64,000 nucleotides of DNA from Arthrobacter sp. ISL-48 (GCF_018613805.1 NZ_JAGGPL010000003.1:744001-808000); one strand, 5' to 3'; numbered from the stretch's first letter, positions 53,514-63,436 are shown. Translations and numbers: made by a program. The notes: generated by a model from the letters alone, not told the origin.

Positions 53514-55199
53514 TTACTTAGCCGTGATGTTGTAGTAGAGAATGGCGCCATTCCAGCCGGTTTCGGCCTTCACGACGTTGTTGCTCCACACAATCGGCAC
53601 TGTGTAGTCCCAGAGCGGCAGGCCGGGAAGGTCCTTGAAAAGGATCTCCTGCGCCTTGTTGAACTTGTCGTTCGCGTCTCCGGTGGACTTAGCCGCAAGA
53701 CCCTCCTTGAGGAGCTTGTCGAACTCGGGGTTCGAGTACTGTTCGTAGTTGGATGATGCACCAGTCGCCCAGACAGGTCCGAGGAAGTTGTAGAGCGACG
53801 GGTAGTCCGCCTGCCAACCGGCTCGGGTCAGGCCGGGGAGGGACTGCGACTTGCGGAGGTTCAAGACCTCTGCGAACTTCGCGAAGGGCTGAATCTCTGC
53901 CTGGATACCAAGGTTGTTCTTGAAGCCGTTGGCTACGGCATCGATCCATTCCTTGTGGCCACCATCGGTGTTGGAGGCAATCTGGAGCGGCTTGGAACCG
54001 TCGTACGGCTTGATCTTCTCGGCCTGGGCCCACAAGTCCTTGGCCTTTGCAGGGTCAAACTTAAGGACCTCACTGCCCGCTAGGTCGCCCTTGAAGCCCT
54101 CAATCACTGGCGGCGCGAAAGCTTGAGCTGGCTTGCGCGTTCCATTGAAGACAACCTTGGTGATTTCCTCGCGGTTGATCGCGTAGGAAAGGGCCTGGCG
54201 ACGCAGCTTGCCGGCCTCACCCTGGAAGTTCGGGTTGTATGGCGGGATGTTCAGCGTGGCGTCGGTGGCAACGGGCTTGGCAGCATTGCGGTCCGGGAAA
54301 TCCGTGACGTATGTCTTCAACGCGTTTGAAGGCAGGACGTCCGTGACATCCAGATTATCGGACTGCAGGTCAGTGTAGGCGGGACCCGGATCGGTGTAGA
54401 ACTTGAAGGTCACGCCGCCGTTCTTCGCTTCGCGGGGACCGCTGTAGTCGGCGTTTTTTACCAGCGAGATGGACTGGTCATGAACCCAAGCCCCAGTCTT
54501 GGCGAATTTGTAGGGCCCGTTTCCCACGGGGTTCTCGCCATAGGTCTTTGGGTCAGCAAGCGCGGCCGACGGCAGGGGGAAGTAGGCAGAGTAGCCAAGA
54601 CGCAGTGACCAGTCAGCCTCGGGCTGGGACAGCTTGACGGTGATCGTAGAGTCGTCCGGTGCCGCCAGACCCGACATCGTGTCGGCCTTGGGAGCGGGCG
54701 TGGTGGTCGTCTTGCCGTCGGCGGACTTCTCGGTGGTGACCGCGGAGACATCGTCATAGCCGGCGATAGATTCAAAGAAGAAGCCGTTGGCTTGGAGGCT
54801 CTTCGAGTTCGCTGCGTAGTTCCAGGAGTCTACGAAGGATTTTGCGGTGACTGGTTCACCGTTCGTGAACTTCGTACCCTGCTTGACTTTGATGGTCCAG
54901 TTTTGGGCGTCACTCGATTCAATGGAATCAGCAAGAGCATTGACAGGCTTGCCACTGGGATCGTAAGTACGAAGACCTTCGAAGAGCAGCTCGACGACGT
55001 GGCTGCCATAGGCCTCGTTCGTGTTGGCTGGCAGCAGCGGGTGCTGTGGTTCATTGTTGTACGCGGTGATGATTTTGTTGGGATCGCCGCCGGACTGGCT
55101 GGCACCGTTATTGCTGCCGCCTCCAGCGCCGCAGCCGGTCAGGGCGAGCGCGGCGACTGCCACGATGCCCAGTGCTTTGGAAGTGCGCGTAAAACGCAT
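53514..55199 (-). CDS. Peptide ABC transporter substrate-binding lipoprotein (DppA/OppA type)
   Basis: A 561-residue family 5 solute-binding protein. Signal and lipobox: TSKALGIVAVAALALTGCGAGG. ITAYNNEPQHPLLPANTNEAYGSHVVELLFEGLRTYD begins the binding fold, and TIKVKQGTKFTNGEPVTAKSFVDSWNYAAN is the SBP_bac_5 signature region. ATG at 55199 with AGGAGGC upstream; the frame opens further upstream. First gene of the permease-ATPase operon, with its own promoter at 55286-55314. Confidence 0.94.
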   Translation of the reverse strand: MRFTRTSKALGIVAVAALALTGCGAGGGSNNGASQSGGDPNKIITAYNNEPQHPLLPANTNEAYGSHVVELLFEGLRTYDPSGKPVNALADSIESSDAQNWTIKVKQGTKFTNGEPVTAKSFVDSWNYAANSKSLQANGFFFESIAGYDDVSAVTTEKSADGKTTTTPAPKADTMSGLAAPDDSTITVKLSQPEADWSLRLGYSAYFPLPSAALADPKTYGENPVGNGPYKFAKTGAWVHDQSISLVKNADYSGPREAKNGGVTFKFYTDPGPAYTDLQSDNLDVTDVLPSNALKTYVTDFPDRNAAKPVATDATLNIPPYNPNFQGEAGKLRRQALSYAINREEITKVVFNGTRKPAQAFAPPVIEGFKGDLAGSEVLKFDPAKAKDLWAQAEKIKPYDGSKPLQIASNTDGGHKEWIDAVANGFKNNLGIQAEIQPFAKFAEVLNLRKSQSLPGLTRAGWQADYPSLYNFLGPVWATGASSNYEQYSNPEFDKLLKEGLAAKSTGDANDKFNKAQEILFKDLPGLPLWDYTVPIVWSNNVVKAETGWNGAILYYNITAK

Positions 55200-55285
55200 T
55201 CCGCCTCCTATGAGTTGTGGGAGATGTTTAGGGAAATCTTTTGCTTCCCCGCAGGCCGGCCGCAGTTTTGTACTGTGACGCACCC

Positions 55286-55314
55286 TACATATACGATTAG
55301 CCTAACCGCACAAA
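55286..55314 (-). promoter_or_regulatory. Predicted sigma-70 promoter of the peptide transporter operon
   Basis: On the minus strand TTTGTG (-35, 55314-55309), 17 bases, then TATGTA (-10, 55291-55286). Transcription would start near 55279, leaving a leader of about 80 bases before the binding-protein gene. Confidence 0.5.
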
Positions 55315-55490
55315 GTCCAAATACTGGTACTCCGTTGCCAAACCGTGATGGGGTAATGATCAGGAGGTAGCCGGTAGGCGGCCGTAGTGCACGTCACATG
55401 TTACTCGCTGGTACGAAACTCGGCGAATCAGCGCACAGCGAGGGCAAATCACGCCGGGCCGCTCCCCTCATCAGGTTCCAGCGGCGACCG

Positions 55491-57263
55491 TCAGTTAACG
55501 TGCCAATCCCACACGTTCCACCAGACGCCCAACGGCCCTGGACTGGATTTCACACCGGCGATCCGGCTGCTGAAAGCGGTGGTTCCGGGGGTCTGGTACA
55601 GGGGCAGACCGTAGGCGCTTGCCCACACCCGCTTGTCGATCTCGGCCATCAGCTCGTCCTGCTTCGCCAAGTCGGTGGTAGTAGCGAGTTGCTCCATCGC
55701 CTTGTCGGCGTCGCCGTCGGAAAATCCGTTGAAATTGCTGCCGGCGCCTGTCCGGAAGATCTGCGGGATGCGGCTCACTCCGACTCCGGTGCTGATCCAG
55801 CCAAGAATTGCCGCGTTGTAGCCGCCGCCGCCCAGCGCCGCCGCCCAGTCCGCGTTTCCCAGCCCGGCATCAACAACATTGAACCCGGCAAGCCCGGCGG
55901 ATTCGCGGATCAGCGAAAAGACCCGGGCCCGGTTCGGGTTGTCCCGGTTGTACAGGATACGGACCGTTGGCGTGGCCCCGCGCAGCAACGACTTGGCGCC
56001 CTCAATGTCCACCTTGGAATAGCCGGATGACCCGTTGTTCTTCACCGTGTCGCCGTACTTTGGATGGGCCGGAAGGAAGACCTGGGAATCCAAGGGCTTG
56101 GCCTCGGGTATGAGTTCGCCGACGATCGCGTCCACAATCTCCTGGCGCGGGACGGTCTTGAGGAACGCTTTGCGGACATCCTCCTCGGCAAAGGGGCCGG
56201 AGAAGTTCAAATCGAGGTGGTCATAGCCGGACTGGCTGAACCGCTGGACAGTCGCGCCCTGGCTGGCGAGGCCGCTGAAGAGGTCCACGGTACCGGCTGA
56301 CAGCTGCGGCGAAATAATATCGGCCTGTCCGTTCCGGAGCGCGTCGACAGCTGCCTGAGGCGCGTCCGTGAACCGGATGGTGATGTCGTCCAGATGTGGC
56401 TCGGGTCCCCACACGTAGTCCCGGTTCCTGACCAGCCTCACAGAAGATCCGGGGATGACGTCCCTGACGATGTAAGGTCCGCTGGAAAGATAGATCGCCG
56501 GATCCGCAGGCAGCGCTGTGGAATCGAAACCTGAGTTCCAGAAGTCGCTGACCCTCTTCAGCGCGGGATTAGCCGCGGGTCTCTTGCTGTCGCCGCGGGG
56601 TGAATCCCTGAGCAGGTCAATGAGGTCCCCTTCATCGTTCAAGCCGCTTTTCGCGGCGACCACATGGGCGGGAAGTCCGACGTCGAACGCCACTTCCCAA
56701 TCAGCATACGGTTCTGCATACTGCAGGATGATGGAACGTCCGTCTCCCCCGATTTCCGGAAATGTCGTCTTGGCGAGGCCGCTGGTATCCGATGCAACCG
56801 AGAAGTACTTGGTCCCAGTGCCGGCCTTCGCGTCTGCATCATCAAAATAACCGGAACCAGCCGCCCATGCCAGCAGCAGGTCACCTGCGCTGATCGGTTC
56901 GCCGTCGGACCATTTGACCCCTTCGTTGACCGTGTACTTCACCTTCAACGGCTTGTCAGAGACCTTTTCATAGTGGCCGAACTTGTCGTTCCGGATCACT
57001 CTGGCAGAGTCGTCCACGTAGAAGAACCCGGAGTGGGTGATGTAGCCAACTTTGGAGTTGATGTCCGTATTTCCGGCGGTGCTGTAGGGGTTGAAGGAGG
57101 AGAGCGCGTTGACCTCGGCGACAGTCGCGCTGCCGCCGCGCTTGACCTCGCCGACCACCGCCGGCACTGTTCCCCCGAGTCCCCCGCCGGCCGTGCATGC
57201 CGAGAGAACCAGCGCTGCAGCCACAGCCCCGGAAACAATGTGAATCAGACGCCTGAGAGGCAT
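55491..57263 (-). CDS. Second substrate-binding lipoprotein, ABC transporter family 5 (LpqW-like)
   Basis: A 590-residue lipoprotein with lipobox VLSACTAGG. It is an SBP_bac_5 protein (LKVKYTVNEGVKWSDGEPISAGDLLLAWAAGSGYFDD) but diverges from its neighbour. There is no own permease. In mycobacteria the LpqW lipoprotein, also of this fold, lies near typA and regulates lipomannan synthesis; the same vicinity here suggests an LpqW-type role rather than peptide binding. That is inference from location and recall. ATG at 57263 with AGGAGA upstream. Confidence 0.9.
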   Translation of the reverse strand: MPLRRLIHIVSGAVAAALVLSACTAGGGLGGTVPAVVGEVKRGGSATVAEVNALSSFNPYSTAGNTDINSKVGYITHSGFFYVDDSARVIRNDKFGHYEKVSDKPLKVKYTVNEGVKWSDGEPISAGDLLLAWAAGSGYFDDADAKAGTGTKYFSVASDTSGLAKTTFPEIGGDGRSIILQYAEPYADWEVAFDVGLPAHVVAAKSGLNDEGDLIDLLRDSPRGDSKRPAANPALKRVSDFWNSGFDSTALPADPAIYLSSGPYIVRDVIPGSSVRLVRNRDYVWGPEPHLDDITIRFTDAPQAAVDALRNGQADIISPQLSAGTVDLFSGLASQGATVQRFSQSGYDHLDLNFSGPFAEEDVRKAFLKTVPRQEIVDAIVGELIPEAKPLDSQVFLPAHPKYGDTVKNNGSSGYSKVDIEGAKSLLRGATPTVRILYNRDNPNRARVFSLIRESAGLAGFNVVDAGLGNADWAAALGGGGYNAAILGWISTGVGVSRIPQIFRTGAGSNFNGFSDGDADKAMEQLATTTDLAKQDELMAEIDKRVWASAYGLPLYQTPGTTAFSSRIAGVKSSPGPLGVWWNVWDWHVN

Positions 57264-57565
57264 GCCGTCTCCTTTTGTGTTCCCTCGTCATGAGGGGTCC
57301 CCCTGGAGTCGCCAGGATCTGTCCTAAGTCCTTGAGTAAGGATACGGCGTATGCCTCGCCGGCATCACACGCGCGTTGGCGTTCACGAACGCAGACCTCG
57401 GGATTCAGCTCAGCGTGATAGGCGCCGTGTGCGAAGGCAGGGGTCTGCCGCGTCCTCGTGACGCGAAGGGTTTCAACCCGGATACCGTACAAATCAGCTG
57501 GACGTAGTAGCCGCCCATCAGCCGTACCATCGAGTGCAAGCAGGAGGAACCAATGGCGGTAACAG
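57264..57565. other. Intergenic region without visible gene
   Basis: In these 302 bases I see only frames overlapping neighbours on the wrong codon pattern. The promoter of the lipoprotein gene at 55491 must lie here (minus strand), but no strong -10/-35 pair stands out. No repeat was noticed. Confidence 0.35.
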
Positions 57566-59179
57566 CTAGCCGCCGGTTCTGGGTGCGAGGAGGATCTGCA
57601 CGGCCTCCATCCGTTTGCCCATACCCGACGTGCCCGCCGTTCCGCCGTCGGCGACCCATGACTGCCAGCCCAAATCTTGCACGTGGGCGCGGTAGTGGAT
57701 CCCGTAATGGTTCGCCATCTCACCGGTCAGCCTGATTTCAAACGCTTCCAAACGTAGCCCTTGCCCGGTCACACCGATGGGATTGGCCGAGGATGTCCAC
57801 GGCTGCCAGCCGATCGACTGCACATGCCCCCGCCACTCGATGTCCCCGGTATAAGCCGTACTGGACACGTTGAGGCGCAACGCCTCGACCCGAAGGGCCC
57901 GACCCGTGGTCCCGGCGACTGTCCCATCCGAAACGGTCGCCATCCAGCCGAGGTTCTGAACGTGGGCGGCGTATACGGCAGTGAATGCCGGTGCGACCTT
58001 CGGAACCAACTCGATCGTTACGGCCTCCACCCGCAGACCTTGCCCGACGGTGCCGGCCGTGGCTCCGTCGATACCGTACGGCTGCCAGCCGACGTTCTGC
58101 ACGTGGGCTCGATACCTGATGCTGTACTGCGAGGCCAGGTCCCCCGTCAACCGGAGCTGGAACGCCTCCAGGCGCAAACCGCGCCCGGTCGTTCCAATCG
58201 GCGACGCCGACGTCGTCCATGGCTGCCAGCCGATGTTCTGCACATGCCCCCTCCACAGAATGTCGCCCGACAGGCGGTCTCCTGCCACCGACAGACGCAA
58301 CGCCTCCATCGGCAGTGACCGGCCGGTGGTTCCTGCGGTTGCGCCGTCCGAAACGCTCGACTGCCAGCCGATGGTCGCGACGTGGGCCTGGTAGACGCCG
58401 ATGCACGTCATATCGTGGTCGTAGGTGCCGTCGGTCCATTGCGCGATGTGGACGGTGCCGCCGGAGAAGCTGCCATTCACACAGAGGTCGGATGCTTCAC
58501 TGGCGAAGTCCAGCCGGCCTGCCGGTGACCAGACGGGCTCGTCGGGAAGCTGCCACGATCCGGTGATGGCCTCCCAACCGCTCAAATAGGAGTAGATCCC
58601 GTGCGGGTATCCGGCGTCGGCCAGTGCGGCCAAGAGCCCGGAGATGATGTCTCGGTTCTCTTGCCGCTCGGCTGCTGTGGAGCTGGGCCAGGGCTGTTGC
58701 GGGCGGGGCTCGACGTCGACCCAGATTCTCTCCGGTCGCCATCCCACCTTAGCGAGAGACGCGAAAGCCGCGCGACCCTCGGCGTACCCGACGTTGCGCA
58801 GGCGGTCCGGCCTGGTGCTCGCGGGCCAAGGGCCGTCGTCGCCGTAGGTGTCGTATTGCGCGGTGGTGGGGAACGTAGCCATGGCGTAGGCCTGAGCCCG
58901 GACGCCTCGGTCGAGCACCCACTGGAACTGCCCGTCCAGGCAGGGGTTCTCGGTGAACGCGAGTCCGTTCGTCAGCCCCACGACCACGAACTCCGTGTCT
59001 TCCGGCGGCATCGGAAGGCCGCCCGGACACTGTGGCCACGAAACGTCATGTCCGTAGTCGACTGCTCGGGCGGGTGCAGCGAACAGCACGCCGAGTGCGA
59101 GCACAAGTAAAACCGCCAGGAGCCGGGGCGTGGATGCCCGGGAGCGGCGGCCAGGTCGAAGAGCACCAAAGCCGGCCAT
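57566..59179 (-). CDS. Secreted DUF1906 (glycoside-hydrolase-like) protein with six ChW repeats
   Basis: A 537-residue exported protein. After a signal peptide (LLAVLLVLALGVLFAAPARA), residues about 40-270 form a DUF1906/GH25-like barrel (YGHDVSWPQCPGG, AQAYAMATFP, IWVDVEPRPQQPWP, GIYSYLSGWEAITG, HIAQWTDGTYDHD). Residues about 275-535 are six ChW repeats of 45-48 residues, each with HVQxxGWQ and a TxGxxLRxEAxxI/L half. Repeats 1-3 correspond to 4-6. ChW repeats bind cell surfaces or carbohydrate. ATG at 59179 with GGGGG upstream. Confidence 0.88.
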   Translation of the reverse strand: MAGFGALRPGRRSRASTPRLLAVLLVLALGVLFAAPARAVDYGHDVSWPQCPGGLPMPPEDTEFVVVGLTNGLAFTENPCLDGQFQWVLDRGVRAQAYAMATFPTTAQYDTYGDDGPWPASTRPDRLRNVGYAEGRAAFASLAKVGWRPERIWVDVEPRPQQPWPSSTAAERQENRDIISGLLAALADAGYPHGIYSYLSGWEAITGSWQLPDEPVWSPAGRLDFASEASDLCVNGSFSGGTVHIAQWTDGTYDHDMTCIGVYQAHVATIGWQSSVSDGATAGTTGRSLPMEALRLSVAGDRLSGDILWRGHVQNIGWQPWTTSASPIGTTGRGLRLEAFQLRLTGDLASQYSIRYRAHVQNVGWQPYGIDGATAGTVGQGLRVEAVTIELVPKVAPAFTAVYAAHVQNLGWMATVSDGTVAGTTGRALRVEALRLNVSSTAYTGDIEWRGHVQSIGWQPWTSSANPIGVTGQGLRLEAFEIRLTGEMANHYGIHYRAHVQDLGWQSWVADGGTAGTSGMGKRMEAVQILLAPRTGG

Positions 59180-59376
59180 GATGGGCCCCCTATTCGAAGG
59201 ATGACCAAATCATCCCACTCGGCCGCCTTCGCCGCTAGGGGAAACCGCCCCTGTGCACCCCCCTGCCGGCGTGATCAAACGGCTGGAAGGGAGTGGCCCC
59301 AGCACCTGCGCGACCGGCGGGTCAGCGTTCCGGGCCCATGGCATCCGTTTCAGGAGTGTCGCTCGAGGCGAGTGCA

Positions 59377-59757
59377 TCACTGTCGAGCGCGTCGGAGTTC
59401 CAGATGTTTGTGCCGTCGTAGTATCCCTGGTACGTCATAGGGTTCAGCGGAGAAATGCTTCATGCGTGTGTGATCCTTGATCAGCAGCATTTCGATGACT
59501 TGGGCCGCGGTTTGGAGTTCCTGGACTAGTGTTCCCTGCCCGATGCCTTCAGGAGACTGGATTGAGCCGTCCGTTTCCTGATCCACGTAAAAGCCCCTCT
59601 GTTTGATGAGATTCGCATCTTTAGCTGCGAGCTCGGCCTTCTGCCGCCGCTCTTGCCAAAGCTTCTCCCAGGATTCCTGGTCGTCGCCGTAATCGTCATT
59701 TTGGCCGTAGTCACCCCAGAAGGAAGCCAGTTCACGTCCGAAGACTATGGCCTCCAT
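59377..59757 (-). CDS. Hypothetical acidic cytoplasmic protein
   Basis: No family recognised. A 126-residue protein rich in D, E, Q and W (FWGDYGQNDDYGDDQESWEKLWQERRQKAE), with IEMLLIKDHTRMKHFSAEPYDVPGILRRHKHLELRR at the C-terminus. No signal or membrane helix. ATG at 59757 has GGTGGGAA five bases upstream. Its base composition is less GC-rich than the neighbours, so it may be a recent arrival. It stands alone between the ChW protein and ychF. Confidence 0.65.
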   Translation of the reverse strand: MEAIVFGRELASFWGDYGQNDDYGDDQESWEKLWQERRQKAELAAKDANLIKQRGFYVDQETDGSIQSPEGIGQGTLVQELQTAAQVIEMLLIKDHTRMKHFSAEPYDVPGILRRHKHLELRRARQ

Positions 59758-59900
59758 TTATTCCCACCTGTGGCCGAGCGCTGAGGACCGCACACAATCC
59801 GCTGCCGCAGCCATGATGAGCGAAGCTCTTGGCAGTCTTGCGGACTGTGCGCGGACTGACAGCGCTTAGACTCCTTATTTGCAAGGGAAAAGGGCACGTA

Positions 59901-60986
59901 TCAGACGTTGAAGCGGAACTCCACCACGTCGCCGTCGGCCATCACGTATTCCTTGCCTTCGATACGGACCTTGCCGCGGGACTTGGCTTCTGCCATGGAC
60001 CCTGCGTCGATGAGGTCGTCGAAGGACACTACCTCGGCCTTGATGAAGCCTCGCTGGAAGTCGGTGTGGATCACGCCCGCGGCCTGGGGCGCGGTATCTC
60101 CGCGGTGGATGGTCCAGGCGCGCGTCTCCTTGGGCCCGGCGGTGAGGTAGGTCTGCAGGCCCAGCGTGTGGAATCCCACGCGCGCGAGCTGGTCAAGGCC
60201 CGATTCGTCCTGGCCGTTCATCTCCAGCATTTCCCGGGCTTCTTCTTCATCCAGCTCAACGAGGTCTGATTCGAGCTTGGCGTCGAGGAAGATGCAGTCC
60301 GCCGGGGCCACCATGGCCCGCAGTTCCTCCTGCTTCTCGGGGCTGCCCAGAATCCCTTCATCGGCGTTGAAAACGTAGATGAACGGTTTCGCGGTCAGGA
60401 GGCTGAGCTCCTTCAGGTGTTCCATCTCGAGTTTGTCGCTCTTATTGGAGGCGAAGATGGTGTCGCCGCGTTCCAGGACCACCTGCGCTGCCTTGATGGC
60501 TGCCAGTTCAGCGGCCTCGCGCTTCTTGATCTTGACTTCTTTTTCGATGCGCGGAATGGCTTTTTCAATGGTCTGAAGGTCGGCGAGGATCAGCTCGGTG
60601 TTGATGGTTTCCATGTCCGAGCGTGGGTCCACTTTGCCGTCCACATGGATGACGTCGGGATCGTCGAAGACCCGGACCACCTGGGCGATTGCCTCTGCCT
60701 CGCGGATGTTGGCCAGGAACTGGTTGCCCAGGCCTTCCCCTTCGCTGGCGCCCTTCACGATCCCGGCGATGTCCACGAAGGAGACGGCGGCGGGGAGCAG
60801 ACGCTGGGAACCGAAGATTTCCGCCAACTGTTTTAGCCGGGAATCCGGAAGGTTCACGACGCCGATATTCGGCTCGATGGTGGCGAACGGATAGTTCGCT
60901 GCCAGCACCTGGTTACGGGTCAGTGCGTTGAAGAGGGTTGATTTGCCGACGTTGGGCAGTCCGACGATGCCAATAGTAAGAGCCAC
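59901..60986 (-). CDS. ychF: Redox-regulated ATPase YchF (Obg-like)
   Basis: A 361-residue ribosome-associated P-loop NTPase that prefers [25 protein letters not shown] (G1), [38 protein letters not shown] (G3, YchF-specific) and the changed specificity motif [12 protein letters not shown] in place of NKxD context are present; the C-terminal TGS-like domain ([31 protein letters not shown]) is complete. I take the GTG at 60986, matching the usual MALTIGIVG start; TAGAAT is eight bases upstream. Confidence 0.96.
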   Translation of the reverse strand: MALTIGIVGLPNVGKSTLFNALTRNQVLAANYPFATIEPNIGVVNLPDSRLKQLAEIFGSQRLLPAAVSFVDIAGIVKGASEGEGLGNQFLANIREAEAIAQVVRVFDDPDVIHVDGKVDPRSDMETINTELILADLQTIEKAIPRIEKEVKIKKREAAELAAIKAAQVVLERGDTIFASNKSDKLEMEHLKELSLLTAKPFIYVFNADEGILGSPEKQEELRAMVAPADCIFLDAKLESDLVELDEEEAREMLEMNGQDESGLDQLARVGFHTLGLQTYLTAGPKETRAWTIHRGDTAPQAAGVIHTDFQRGFIKAEVVSFDDLIDAGSMAEAKSRGKVRIEGKEYVMADGDVVEFRFNV

Positions 60987-61106
60987 GAGCATTGATTCTA
61001 CCCGCAGCGGGCGCCGAAGGCCCCAGCGGGTCCGATCTCACGCGGCAGTCGCTTCCTCAAAATGTCGCTTCCGTAAATTGTCACAGGGGCATGCCAGAGT
61101 GAAGAC

Positions 61107-62336
61107 ATGGATGCTTTCGCCGTGATTCTTGCCTTGTTGACGCTGCTGCTCGGTGCACTTGCCGGCGCCGCCGCCGCCTACTTTTCCTTGCGCAGGCGCA
61201 GTCATGCCCTGGAAGAGGATTTCGACGCCGTGTCATCACGCCTTTCCGAGGTCAGCGCACAGTACGCGGCCGCCGACGCCGAACGGCGGCTGCTCTCGCT
61301 GCAGAACCGTGAGCTTGGCGAATCCCGCAACCAGGACGGTAACGTGCTCCGGGCATTGGCACCCGTGGCGGAAAAACTGACGGCGGTCCAGCAGCAGGTC
61401 GCGCTGTTGGAACGCGACAGGCTGGAACAGTACGGGCAGCTTGCCCAGCAGCTGCAGGAAGCGAGGCTGTCCGATGAGCAGCTGATCCGGTCCACGCACG
61501 CCCTGGAATCGGCGTTGCGCTCCAACAGCGCCCGCGGACAATGGGGGGAAGTCCAGCTGCGTCGGGTGGTGGAGGCTTCGGGGATGCTGCGGCACGTGGA
61601 TTTCCTGGAGCAGGTTCACAGCGGCGGAGGCGATACAACAGTCCGCCCGGACCTTGTGGTGCAGCTGCCGGGCGACAAGCAGCTGGTCGTGGATGCCAAG
61701 GTACCCTTGTCCTCGTACCTCCAAGCCCAGGAACTCGGCTCCCTCGACCCTGGCCGTGGTGCAGACTCCCGGACGAACGCTGGCTCTCGTGAAGGGTCTC
61801 AACAGGCCCTCCTGACCGCCCATGCCAAAGCACTCCGTGCACATGTGGATTCCCTCAGCACGAAGAGGTACTGGGATATCCCGGGCAATTCCCCGGAGCT
61901 GGTGATCTGCTTCCTCCCGGCCGAGTCAATTCTGGCGGCGGCGCTGACGGCCGATGCAACTCTCCTGGATCACGCGTTGTCCAGGAACGTGGTCCTTGCT
62001 TCGCCGAGCACGTTGCTGGCCGTACTCAAATCCGTCGCGTTTACCTGGCGGCAGGATGTCCTGACGGACAGCGCCCGTGAGCTGTTCGATCTTGCCCGGC
62101 AGCTGTATGAGCGCATGGGAACCCTGGGCGAGAACGTGAGCAAGCTGGGCTCGTCCCTGAAGTCCTCGGTGGACCGCTACAACTCCATGGTGGGCACCCT
62201 TGAGGCCCGGGTCCTGCCGACCGCACGGAAACTCAATGCCCTTGATGAATCGGGCCTGATAACTCCCACCCCAGTGGAGGTGACACCGCGTTCCCTGGCC
62301 GCGCCAGAGCTTCAAGAACGCGAAACTGCTGCCTGA
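61107..62336 (+). CDS. rmuC: DNA recombination protein RmuC
   Basis: A 409-residue protein with an N-terminal membrane helix (FAVILALLTLLLGALAGAAAAYFSL), a coiled-coil (about 30-130) and the RmuC nuclease-like domain: SNSARGQWGEVQLRRVVEASGMLRHVDFLEQ, RPDLVVQLPGDKQLVVDAKVPLSSYLQA (D...DAK metal-site pattern) and SPELVICFLPAESILAAALTADATLLDHALSRNVVLASPSTLLAVLK. RmuC limits inversions between short repeats. ATG at 61107. Convergent with ispH, nine bases apart. Confidence 0.95.
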   Translation: MDAFAVILALLTLLLGALAGAAAAYFSLRRRSHALEEDFDAVSSRLSEVSAQYAAADAERRLLSLQNRELGESRNQDGNVLRALAPVAEKLTAVQQQVALLERDRLEQYGQLAQQLQEARLSDEQLIRSTHALESALRSNSARGQWGEVQLRRVVEASGMLRHVDFLEQVHSGGGDTTVRPDLVVQLPGDKQLVVDAKVPLSSYLQAQELGSLDPGRGADSRTNAGSREGSQQALLTAHAKALRAHVDSLSTKRYWDIPGNSPELVICFLPAESILAAALTADATLLDHALSRNVVLASPSTLLAVLKSVAFTWRQDVLTDSARELFDLARQLYERMGTLGENVSKLGSSLKSSVDRYNSMVGTLEARVLPTARKLNALDESGLITPTPVEVTPRSLAAPELQERETAA

Positions 62337-62344
62337 CGCCAGGG

Positions 62345-63424
62345 CTAGCTTCGGGACCGGCGTCCGCCAAGGGCACGGCTGACGTCTCCGGCCTCCTTCA
62401 GCGTTGCCCGAAGCTCTTTAGGAAGCGAGAAAAGAAGGTCCTCTTCGGCTGTGACGACCTCTTCAACGGTGCCGTATCCGTAGTCAGCCAACAGCCGAAG
62501 CACGTCCTTCACCAGCACCTCGGGAACGGATGCGCCTGATGTGACGCCCACGGTCGAAACACCTTCAAACCAGGTCTCGTCCACTTCGTTAGCGAAGTCC
62601 ACGCGGTACGAGGCCTTGGCGCCGTACTCGAGGGCGACTTCCACCAGGCGCACGGAATTCGAGGAGTTTGCTGAACCCACCACGATGACCAGGTCGGCCT
62701 GCGGGGAAATCTTCTTGATGGCAACCTGGCGGTTGGTGGTGGCGTAGCAGATGTCGTCGCTGGGTGGATCCTGCAGCGTGGGGAACCGTTCCTTCAGCAA
62801 CCGGACAGTTTCCATGGTCTCGTCAACGCTCAGCGTGGTCTGGGACAGCCAGATGACTTTCTCCGGATCCCTGACAGTGACCTGGTCCACCTCGTGGGGC
62901 CCGTTAATGATCTGGATGTGTTCGGGAGCCTCGCCGGCCGTTCCTTCAACTTCTTCATGACCGTCGTGACCGATCAGCAGAATGTCGAAGTCGTCGTTGG
63001 CGAACCGCACGGCTTCCTTGTGCACCTTGGTGACCAGTGGGCAGGTTGCGTCAATGGTGCGCAGCCCGCGTTCCTCAGCGGACTGGACGACCGCGGGCGA
63101 TACGCCGTGCGCAGAGAAAATCACCAAGGCGCCCTCAGGCACCTCGTCGGTTTCGTCGACGAAGATGGCGCCTTTTTCCTCCAGTGAGCTGACCACGTGG
63201 ACGTTGTGCACGATCTGTTTCCGGACATACACCGGGGGGCCGTAGTGTTCCAGGGCTTTTTCCACGGCGATCACGGCCCTGTCCACGCCAGCGCAATACC
63301 CGCGGGGAGCGGCCAGCAGGACCTTCTTGGGGCCGGATACCGGTGCGGCTGCGGACACGTCCTCCGGGGTTCGCCGCCTTCGCGGGACGGTCGGCATCGA
63401 GAGGGAAACTGCTGAGGAGGTCAT
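62345..63424 (-). CDS. ispH: 4-hydroxy-3-methylbut-2-enyl diphosphate reductase
   Basis: IspH (LytB) is the last enzyme of the MEP isoprenoid pathway, an Fe-S reductase. The 359-residue protein has [30 protein letters not shown] (first cluster cysteine), [35 protein letters not shown] (second cysteine) and [15 protein letters not shown] (third), with [30 protein letters not shown] and [17 protein letters not shown]. All three cluster ligands are intact. ATG at 63424. Confidence 0.97.
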   Translation of the reverse strand: MTSSAVSLSMPTVPRRRRTPEDVSAAAPVSGPKKVLLAAPRGYCAGVDRAVIAVEKALEHYGPPVYVRKQIVHNVHVVSSLEEKGAIFVDETDEVPEGALVIFSAHGVSPAVVQSAEERGLRTIDATCPLVTKVHKEAVRFANDDFDILLIGHDGHEEVEGTAGEAPEHIQIINGPHEVDQVTVRDPEKVIWLSQTTLSVDETMETVRLLKERFPTLQDPPSDDICYATTNRQVAIKKISPQADLVIVVGSANSSNSVRLVEVALEYGAKASYRVDFANEVDETWFEGVSTVGVTSGASVPEVLVKDVLRLLADYGYGTVEEVVTAEEDLLFSLPKELRATLKEAGDVSRALGGRRSRS

Positions 63425-63430
63425 CTATCC

Positions 63431-63436
63431 ATGCTA
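63431..63436 (-). promoter_or_regulatory. Leaderless -10 box of ispH
   Basis: TAGCAT on the minus strand is followed by exactly six bases (GGATAG) and the ATG at 63424. The box lies across the stop codon of the upstream membrane-protein gene, so ispH has a promoter inside that gene's end. Confidence 0.6.

Noticed and set aside
56968-57723. 251-codon minus-strand frame bridging the lipoprotein gene, the gap and the ChW gene
   Set aside because: It overlaps both real genes in other frames, lacks a domain and is rich in Arg and Ser as typical shadows are.
57566-59179. Prophage endolysin
   Set aside because: The protein has a Sec signal peptide and six ChW repeats, and no phage gene is nearby.
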